Of a DNA stretch of 64,000 nucleotides, positions 58,383 through 64,000 are shown piece after piece. Origin of the DNA: CAYONZ01 sp964405465 (GTDB lineage Bacteria; Bdellovibrionota; Bdellovibrionia; Bdellovibrionales; JAMPXM01); contig CAYONZ010000019.1 of NCBI GenBank assembly GCA_964405465.1, forward strand, positions 1 to 64,000, read 5' to 3'. Within the stretch, counting starts at the first letter, position 1, and every line of letters starts with the position of its first letter. Under the pieces are notes generated by a model. That model did no database searches and was not told the origin of the DNA. It saw nothing but the letters and a program-made list of their open reading frames with translations. The position numbers and the translations under genes were made by a program.

Positions 58383-58634
58383 TTAGTTTGCTGTTTTTTG
58401 AGCCATCTTCATCAAAGTTTGAACCCGAAGAGATGGTTGAGCTCCCGCCTTGATCCATTCGTTCGCTTTCGCCATATCAATCTTCAATTTTTCTTCAGCA
58501 CCGCGGGGATTTGGATTGAAATGACCAATCACCTCAAGAAATTTACCTTTAACCCATGAGCGAGAATCTGCAACTGTAACACGATATTTCGGACGTTTTT
58601 TTGAACCCATACGAGCAAGACGAATAACTACCAC
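58383..58634 (-). CDS. rpsP: Ribosomal protein bS16
   Basis: An 83-residue small-subunit protein; MVVIRLARMGSKKRPKYRVT and VADSRSWVKGKFLEVIGHFNP are characteristic, as is WIKAGAQPSLRVQTLM. AGGAGAAAA precedes the start. It begins the second half of the classical rpsP-khpA-rimM-trmD-rplS string. No zinc motif is present. Confidence 0.98.
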   Translation of the reverse strand: MVVIRLARMGSKKRPKYRVTVADSRSWVKGKFLEVIGHFNPNPRGAEEKLKIDMAKANEWIKAGAQPSLRVQTLMKMAQKTAN

Positions 58635-58790
58635 GGATTTTTCTCCTTTTCATTTTCCCACCGGCCCACAAACTTTTTGCCGGCTGGCAATACGATCGTT
58701 TACATTCGAACACTCTAGCTTGGCAAGCTAAAATATTGGTATTTTGAGTTTTCCCTTTAGTTTAGAAGACTTATGTTACCATCAAACACT

Positions 58791-60149
58791 TCAAAATGGG
58801 AAGCGCATGCCAGGAAAGCCCCCTCCACTGCGGGCCTTGCCTCCACCTAGACCCATTTTCATGAGCTGTGACATCATCTTCTGAGATTGTTCAAACTGCT
58901 TAATAAATTTATTCACATCAGCAACTTGAGTTCCACTTCCTTTGGCAATACGGAGACGCCTTGAACCATTCAAAAGATGGTGATTTGCTCGTTCAGCCTT
59001 TGTCATCGACTGAATAATAGCCTCGATTCGCTTCATTTCTTTGTCTGGGGGAGCCATGTCTTTCATTTGTTTCATGGCCTGCCCCATACCGGGAAGCATC
59101 TTAAGCATTCCTTCCATCCCGCCAAGCTTCTTCATCATCTGAAGCTGAGAAAGAAAATCTTCAACGGTAAATTGGTTTTTAGCCATCTTTTGAGCGGCGG
59201 CCATTGCGGTTTTTTCGTCAATCACATCTTGTGCTTTTTCAACAAGACTTAAAATGTCACCCATATCAAGAATTCGGGAGGCCAACCGGTCTGGATGAAA
59301 GACCTCAAGGGCATCCGACTTCTCTCCTACTCCAAGAAATTTAATCGGAACTCCAGTTGCTTCGCGAATACTTAGAGCAGCTCCCCCTCGGGCATCACCA
59401 TCGATTTTCGTTAAAATCAAACCAGTTAACCCCAACCGTTGATGAAATCCTTCCGCAACATTGACTGATTGCTGCCCCAACATTGCGTCGGCGACCAGCA
59501 AGATTTCGGTCGGAGACCAAATTTCTTTTAGTCTCTGTAATTCAGACATGAGCTCGTCATCGACCTGAAGCCGTCCTGCCGTATCAACCAAAACGACATT
59601 AAGTCCCTGATCGAATGCCCACGATTTTGCCTGAGTTAAAATCTCCTCAGGCTTCTGCTCAGGTTTAGTATCGAACACGGGCACATCATTTTGTTTTGCT
59701 AACACTTTAAGTTGATCAATCGCGGCAGGCCGATAAATATCAGCCGGGACCAGCCCCACTTTCTTCTTCAATTTTGTTTTGAGATGACGAGCCAATTTGC
59801 CAGCGCTTGTCGTCTTGCCGGCGCCCTGCAGACCCACTAAGAAAATAACTGCAGGTGATCCGTTTAAGTTCAGATCTGTGGAGCTCCCCCCCAACACACT
59901 GATTAATTCGTCGTTGACGATTTTTACAAACTGCTGGGCCGGAGAGATACTGGCCAACACATCTTGGCCTAGTGCCTTTTCTTTCACGGCATCAATAAAC
60001 TTTTTCACTACCTTAAAGTTCACATCTGCTTCAAGAAGACTCATTCTAATTTCTTTCAGCACATCTTGAACGTTGTCTTCGGTGATCTTGGAATGACCTT
60101 TTAACTTTTTGATACTGCCTAAAATTTTATCAGATAAATTCTCAAACAT
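58791..60149 (-). CDS. ffh: Signal recognition particle protein Ffh
   Basis: A 452-residue SRP54 GTPase that with 4.5S RNA delivers ribosomes making membrane proteins to FtsY. N domain: MFENLSDKILGSIKKLKG; G1 GLQGAGKTTSAGKLARHL; VLVDTAGRLQVDDELM; TKIDGDARGGAALSI; the C-terminal M domain is methionine-rich (LGGMEGMLKMLPGMGQAM, then GSRRLRIAKGSGTQVADV). Start ATG 60149 fits the family and has GGAGAG before it; a longer frame begins at 60164. Length equals E. coli Ffh (453). It is 41 bases after the permease gene. Confidence 0.97.
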   Translation of the reverse strand: MFENLSDKILGSIKKLKGHSKITEDNVQDVLKEIRMSLLEADVNFKVVKKFIDAVKEKALGQDVLASISPAQQFVKIVNDELISVLGGSSTDLNLNGSPAVIFLVGLQGAGKTTSAGKLARHLKTKLKKKVGLVPADIYRPAAIDQLKVLAKQNDVPVFDTKPEQKPEEILTQAKSWAFDQGLNVVLVDTAGRLQVDDELMSELQRLKEIWSPTEILLVADAMLGQQSVNVAEGFHQRLGLTGLILTKIDGDARGGAALSIREATGVPIKFLGVGEKSDALEVFHPDRLASRILDMGDILSLVEKAQDVIDEKTAMAAAQKMAKNQFTVEDFLSQLQMMKKLGGMEGMLKMLPGMGQAMKQMKDMAPPDKEMKRIEAIIQSMTKAERANHHLLNGSRRLRIAKGSGTQVADVNKFIKQFEQSQKMMSQLMKMGLGGGKARSGGGFPGMRFPF

Positions 60150-60189
60150 ACTCTCTCCATCCAATCACTAACTTTTAAAAATCTGAGAT

Positions 60190-60993
60190 CTACCAACGCT
60201 GATAGCTTCCGACCCTAAGTGATCTTAGCGCCATCAAATAAAATAGCACAAATGTAACAACACTGACGACCAATGCCACCTGGATTGAGACATCTGAATC
60301 ACCCAAAATGCCGTAGCGAACACCATTTATCAAATAGAGAACAGGATTGGCCTTTGAAATCAACTGCCATACAGGATGAAGGCTCTCCAAAGAGAAAAAG
60401 ACACCGCCGAGATAGATTAAGGGCAACAGGACAAATGCACCTATGGCACTGAGTTGATCAAAACTTTTGGCCAAAAATGCCACCGTAATTCCGAGAGATG
60501 CGAATATAAGACCACCTAGAAAAAGAAATCCCAAAAGAACAAACGGATGTGCCATCGGAAGCGCCGTACCCACCTTCACAAAATAAAATACATATCCGAC
60601 TAGAAATGTAACAAGACCGACCAAAAGACCCCGCGTTAGTGCGGCAAGGTTCAATGCCCACAGTATTTGGGTGCGACTCAAAGGAGAAATACGAAGATCC
60701 TCAAGATCCCCAGAAAATTTTCCGGCCACAATTGTACTCGATGAGTTTTGGAATGCATTATTAAGTACAGACATCATGACAAGACCTGGAATAAGGAATG
60801 CGAGATATGGAAAACCATTATGTAACACGATATTTTGCCCCAGACTGACCCCAAATATTAAAAGATAAAGCGTGGCATTTATTAGGGGGGTGAACACGGT
60901 TTGAAAAACGACTTTCATAAATCGCGCAAACTCTCGTCGATAGAGAGCCACAAATGGAATCCATCCTGCTACCTTGGGTGCATTTTCTGACAT
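60190..60993 (-). CDS. ABC-2-type transporter permease
   Basis: A 267-residue membrane protein with about six hydrophobic helices: TPLINATLYLLIFGVSLG, YLAFLIPGLVMMSVLNN, GLVTFLVGYVFYFV, FVLLGFLFLGGLIFASLG, IGAFVLLPLIYLGGVFFS and VALVVSVVTFVLFYLM. The ABC-2 motif at FQNSSSTIVAGKFSGDLEDL and SPLSRTQIL is typical of drug or polysaccharide exporters such as NodJ/DrrB-like. It is translated right after the ATPase gene, four bases apart, forming the pair. Substrate unknown. Confidence 0.9.
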   Translation of the reverse strand: MSENAPKVAGWIPFVALYRREFARFMKVVFQTVFTPLINATLYLLIFGVSLGQNIVLHNGFPYLAFLIPGLVMMSVLNNAFQNSSSTIVAGKFSGDLEDLRISPLSRTQILWALNLAALTRGLLVGLVTFLVGYVFYFVKVGTALPMAHPFVLLGFLFLGGLIFASLGITVAFLAKSFDQLSAIGAFVLLPLIYLGGVFFSLESLHPVWQLISKANPVLYLINGVRYGILGDSDVSIQVALVVSVVTFVLFYLMALRSLRVGSYQRW

Positions 60994-60997
60994 CCTG

Positions 60998-61891
60998 CTA
61001 CTCCTTTAAAGCTCGTTTAAGTGCCTCTTCTAAGGTGCCCTCACGTATTTGAAGGTCCAGAATTTCATGGGCGTGAATCTTGAGTTCACCCAACAGATCA
61101 CCAACCACCATTGACGACGGAATTTCAAAAACGAATGTATTCTCTTGTCTTGAAATCAGCGTCGCATGCTCAACCTGATGGGCCTGCCGCAACTTGAGCG
61201 TCACAATTCTCTTCGTCAAACCTTTGATTAAATTTTCAGTTTTATCTAATCGTTTTAACGTACCCTTATTGATGACTCCGACCCGATCACAAAGGGTTTG
61301 CGCCTCTTCTAGGTAGTGAGTTGTAAGAAGAATCGAAAGTCCGGCGGACTTCAGCTCGAGAACAAACTTCCATAGAGACTCACGCAGCTCTATATCGACA
61401 CCGGCAGTTGGCTCATCAAGTAAAAGAAGTTTGGGTTCATTTACCAGAGATTTTGCAATCAACAGCCGACGCTTCATTCCCCCACTAAGTTGTTTCACTT
61501 TCTTGTTTCGATGTTCCCACAAGCCTAATTTATTTAGCAGATAATCAATCCGTTCTTTATTTCTCAATCGTCCAAAGTATCCTGAGTGAAAAGTCAGTAT
61601 TTCATAAACATCAAAATAACCGTGATGGATCAACTCCTGAGGAACAAAACCAATCAAACGCTTAGCTTCAATCGGTTCATCAACAACGTTGACTCCGAAA
61701 ACTTCCACACTACCGGAGGTAGGCTCTTCAAGAGTCACAATGGTTGAAATGATTGAAGTCTTACCAGCACCATTCGGCCCTAAAAGACCAAAGATTTCTC
61801 CCGACTTCATCTCAAAGCTCACCTGTTCAACAGCCTTGAGCGCACCATAATGTTTACTGAGACTATCAAGCTTAAGTGGTATTGAGTTCAT
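60998..61891 (-). CDS. ABC transporter ATP-binding protein
   Basis: A 297-residue ATPase: Walker A GLLGPNGAGKTSIIS, signature QLSGGMKRRLLIAKSL, Walker B LLLLDEPTAGVD, and a His switch in TTHYLEEAQ. A C-terminal extension of about 80 residues after the His switch is common in the drug-efflux (DrrA/CcmA-type) subfamily. ATG 61891 is chosen with GAGGGG upstream; a frame opening at 61954 lies inside prfC. It pairs with the ABC-2 permease downstream, four bases apart. The export substrate is not predictable. Confidence 0.93.
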   Translation of the reverse strand: MNSIPLKLDSLSKHYGALKAVEQVSFEMKSGEIFGLLGPNGAGKTSIISTIVTLEEPTSGSVEVFGVNVVDEPIEAKRLIGFVPQELIHHGYFDVYEILTFHSGYFGRLRNKERIDYLLNKLGLWEHRNKKVKQLSGGMKRRLLIAKSLVNEPKLLLLDEPTAGVDIELRESLWKFVLELKSAGLSILLTTHYLEEAQTLCDRVGVINKGTLKRLDKTENLIKGLTKRIVTLKLRQAHQVEHATLISRQENTFVFEIPSSMVVGDLLGELKIHAHEILDLQIREGTLEEALKRALKE

Positions 61892-61901
61892 GAGCCCCTC
61901 T

Positions 61902-63518
61902 CTATAAAACGTAGGTGTTGTCTTTTTGCATCGTGATACTTGTTGCGAATTCAATATCGGGATTTTCTTTTTTAACCCAATTCAAATCCCAGATTTGATC
62001 CAGCAGAATGACTGGCAAATCACTTGAATCCCTGAAAATGGTGAAGTTGCCTTTTAGATTGGAAACCGATTTTCCATCTTTATCTTTTGGCCAACGTGCA
62101 ACCGAAAATGAAAGACGGGTCAACCTGGCTTCAAGCCCATACTCATCCTGCAAACGATACAAAAGCACCTCAAATTGAAGTTCTCCGACTACACCAATGA
62201 TAGGATCTTGATGACCGATTGCTGGGTCTATAAAAAGTTGAATTGTCCCTTCTTCCGAAAGCTGCTGAAGACCTTTTTGCAACTTCTGACGTTTCATTGC
62301 ATCTGAAACTGAAAGGCGGGCAAAAAGCTCGGGAGTAAATTTGGGAATGTCATCGAAAGTCACTGGTTTACCGCAATAAATTGTGTCACCGATTTTGAAG
62401 TTTCCGGTATCACTGACCCCCACTATGTCGCCTGCGAAAGCTTCATCGACGGTTTCACGGTCCTGTGCCACAAACTGATTTGAAAATGCCAATCGAATTT
62501 CTCGATTCAAACGATTATGTTGCACTTTCATGCCGCGCTCAAATTTGCCAGAACAAATTCGAATAAAGGCCACCCGATCTCGATGCCGTCGATCCATATT
62601 CGCCTGCATTTTGAAAACAAATCCGGTGAAATTTTGATCTAACGGATTGATCATGCCAGTTTTAGCTTTTCGCAGAGTTGGCGCAGGTGCATGATCTTTG
62701 AAAAAATCCAAAAACACATCGACAGCAAAGTCTTGTTTGGCGCTTCCAAACATCACTGGCGAAACTTCACCCTTCAGAAACCGATCAGGCTCAAAATCAC
62801 CCAGAGCACCCGTAATCAACTCAAGCTCTTCACGACACATGGCTAGAACTTCTGGATGAATCAACTCCTTCCATTTCGGATCATCAATTCCCTCGACCGG
62901 AATTTCTGTGGTGGTCTCTTCGGCGTGTTTGCCGTGAAACAAAATTATCGTATTTCTAAGGCGATGATAAATACCGTGTAAGAGGCCTCCAGATCCGATG
63001 GGCCAAGTTACTGGATAACACGACATTTTGAGTGTACTTTCGATATCATCAATGAGCTCAAGAGGAGTTTTTCCTTCTCGATCAATTTTATTTACAAAAG
63101 TAAAGATAGGCATGTTTCGATAGCGGCAAACTTCATAAAGTTTTTTTGTTCTATCTTCGACTCCCTTTGCCATATCAATGAGCATGACCGCACTGTCCGC
63201 AGCAATTAATGTTCGGTAAGTGTCCTCAGAAAAATCCTTGTGACCTGGTGTATCCAGTAGATTTACACGCAAACCATGATACTCAAACTGCATCACGCTG
63301 GATGTAATAGAGATCCCGCGCTGCTGCTCTAACGCCATCCAGTCTGAGGTCGCGGCCTTGGTTCCTGACTTTCCTTTAACTTCACCAGCTTCATGAATCA
63401 GACCGCCATGATAGATCAGCTTTTCGGTCAGCGTGGTCTTTCCCGCGTCAGGGTGAGAAATAATGGCGAAAGTTCGCCGCCGCAAGACTTCTTGTTCGTA
63501 AGTTCGATTTTCAGACAT
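61902..63518 (-). CDS. prfC: Peptide chain release factor 3
   Basis: A 538-residue translational GTPase that removes RF1 or RF2 after peptide release. The G1 motif SHPDAGKTTLTEKLI, G2 RGISITSSVMQFEY, G3 DTPGHKDF, and G4 NKID are present, followed by RF3-specific domains (TGFVFKMQANMDRRHRDR, VGVVGELQFEVLLYRLQDEYG). Length is near E. coli PrfC (529). The start at 63518 begins MSENRTYEQEVLRRRTFA as in the family. It is the first gene of the minus-strand translation run in this window; its own promoter should lie in the 217 bases before the truncated gene. Confidence 0.97.
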   Translation of the reverse strand: MSENRTYEQEVLRRRTFAIISHPDAGKTTLTEKLIYHGGLIHEAGEVKGKSGTKAATSDWMALEQQRGISITSSVMQFEYHGLRVNLLDTPGHKDFSEDTYRTLIAADSAVMLIDMAKGVEDRTKKLYEVCRYRNMPIFTFVNKIDREGKTPLELIDDIESTLKMSCYPVTWPIGSGGLLHGIYHRLRNTIILFHGKHAEETTTEIPVEGIDDPKWKELIHPEVLAMCREELELITGALGDFEPDRFLKGEVSPVMFGSAKQDFAVDVFLDFFKDHAPAPTLRKAKTGMINPLDQNFTGFVFKMQANMDRRHRDRVAFIRICSGKFERGMKVQHNRLNREIRLAFSNQFVAQDRETVDEAFAGDIVGVSDTGNFKIGDTIYCGKPVTFDDIPKFTPELFARLSVSDAMKRQKLQKGLQQLSEEGTIQLFIDPAIGHQDPIIGVVGELQFEVLLYRLQDEYGLEARLTRLSFSVARWPKDKDGKSVSNLKGNFTIFRDSSDLPVILLDQIWDLNWVKKENPDIEFATSITMQKDNTYVL

Positions 63519-63735
63519 ATACTTGATCTAACATTTGCGCCTCTTGTTTGGCAATGAAACCACTCACAAAAAGGTCTCGGAGATCGTGAGTCAATTTGGA
63601 AGAAAGTTTTGCGTCATCAGAGAATCGACAAAAAAAAATGATCTTTCGCAAAACCGTTCGAAACTCATTATTAAGTGCCAACTCAGGGATCAGATTTCAA
63701 TTGCCGAGACTATTTTCAGCCGTCACACTCAAATC

Positions 63736-64000
63736 ATGATTCTTTTTAATATTGCGCTTCGAGCTCAGAAATTAACTCAATTTTTAAACCGTCTCGAAAT
63801 CCATCTTAATTCATGGCGATCAAGGAGACTACTTTTAGGAGCGACGACGATCGCATTTATTGCACTGCTTTCTCTCAATAAAGCAGTCAGTCTCCTACTG
63901 CTTATGGCGCTAGCGACTTTTATTGGTTTTGTCTTTTGTGTGCGTCACACGAGAAAATTAGAAAGAGCGATGACACAATTAAATGAGCTGATTCTTTTTT
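63736..64000 (+). CDS. Truncated membrane protein gene at the window edge
   Basis: From ATG 63736 the frame stays open to the last base, giving 88 residues before the window ends. It begins MILFNIALRAQKLTQFL and contains two hydrophobic helices (about 35-46 and 52-68: LLLGATTIAFIALLSL and SLLLLMALATFIGFVF), then a charged helix (RKLERAMTQLNEL). Short-tailed membrane start with a following coiled-looking helix. I see no family match from this part. No Shine-Dalgarno is clear. It is divergent from prfC by 217 bases. Confidence 0.55.
   Translation, partial: MILFNIALRAQKLTQFLNRLEIHLNSWRSRRLLLGATTIAFIALLSLNKAVSLLLLMALATFIGFVFCVRHTRKLERAMTQLNELILF

Noticed and set aside
1..64000. Search for CRISPR arrays, insertion sequences, integrases and rRNA
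   Set aside because: No regularly spaced direct repeats, terminal inverted repeats with transposase, or rRNA sequence were seen by eye.

Overview
The window reads as chromosomal, mostly core-genome DNA of a Gram-negative bacterium. LptD, several predicted outer-membrane beta-barrels, a MacAB-TolC-type export operon and many exported proteins all imply two membranes. The style of the gene set (FlgT-like proteins, a histone-H1-like lysine-rich protein, a VKOR-DsbA fusion, a CHASE2 cyclase, FecR and GYF domain proteins, very long coiled-coil proteins, an RNA methyltransferase beside trmD and rplS) suggests a deltaproteobacterium-like lineage, most likely the Bdellovibrionota. That assignment is inference; there is no rRNA here to fix it. 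I see no insertion sequence, prophage, CRISPR array or rRNA operon.

Layout. 1-1.2 kb: end of an RsuA/RluF pseudouridine synthase and a YebC regulator. 1.3-5.0 kb (minus): SufE, a YkgJ-like cysteine-cluster protein and a prolyl oligopeptidase lipoprotein. 5.3-7.8 kb (plus): outer-membrane protein, group III truncated globin, small membrane protein, LipB and tRNA-Val(GAC). 7.9-12.1 kb (minus): tolC-macA-macB-like operon. 12.3-17.3 kb: exported YiiX-like hydrolase, two barrel proteins and a glycosyltransferase that carries a Sec signal peptide. 17.4-28.8 kb (minus): a tight run in transcription order miaB, bifunctional nuclease, gamma carbonic anhydrase, guaB, guaA, dnaE and two FlgT-like exported proteins. 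28.9-33.9 kb: unknown protein, bidirectional terminator, H1-like protein, repeat-rich exported protein, thiolase and a barrel protein. 34-40.5 kb: cyclic-nucleotide-binding protein, pyruvate kinase with a coiled-coil partner, FecR/TPR pair and HU. 40.5-46.3 kb: ChaN-like/GYF pair, VKOR-DsbA fusion and a tail-anchored-looking protein. 46.5-53.7 kb (plus): coiled-coil protein, CHASE2-adenylate cyclase and LptD. 54.1-63.5 kb (minus): translation cluster prfC, ABC-2 exporter, ffh, rpsP, khpA, rimM, trmD, RNA methyltransferase, rplS, rnhB, yraN and a small membrane protein. The window ends in a truncated membrane-protein gene.

How the genes connect. guaB and guaA catalyse consecutive steps to GMP. 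ffh, rpsP, khpA, rimM, trmD, rplS and prfC serve ribosome assembly, tRNA and rRNA modification, termination and protein targeting. The class III cyclase at 48.1-51.1 kb and the cyclic-nucleotide-binding protein at 34.1-35.1 kb could be a signal maker and reader, but only co-residence in the window supports that.

The less ordinary observations are leader inverted repeats that could hide the ribosome binding sites of two barrel genes, an exported glycosyltransferase, an H1-like protein with a Cys/His knuckle, a GYF protein with repeated TVV motifs next to a cytoplasmic ChaN-like protein, a CHASE2 sensor with a large insertion, and an intrinsic terminator lying inside the ribosomal cluster. Nothing here can be proven to be a wholly new system from sequence alone.
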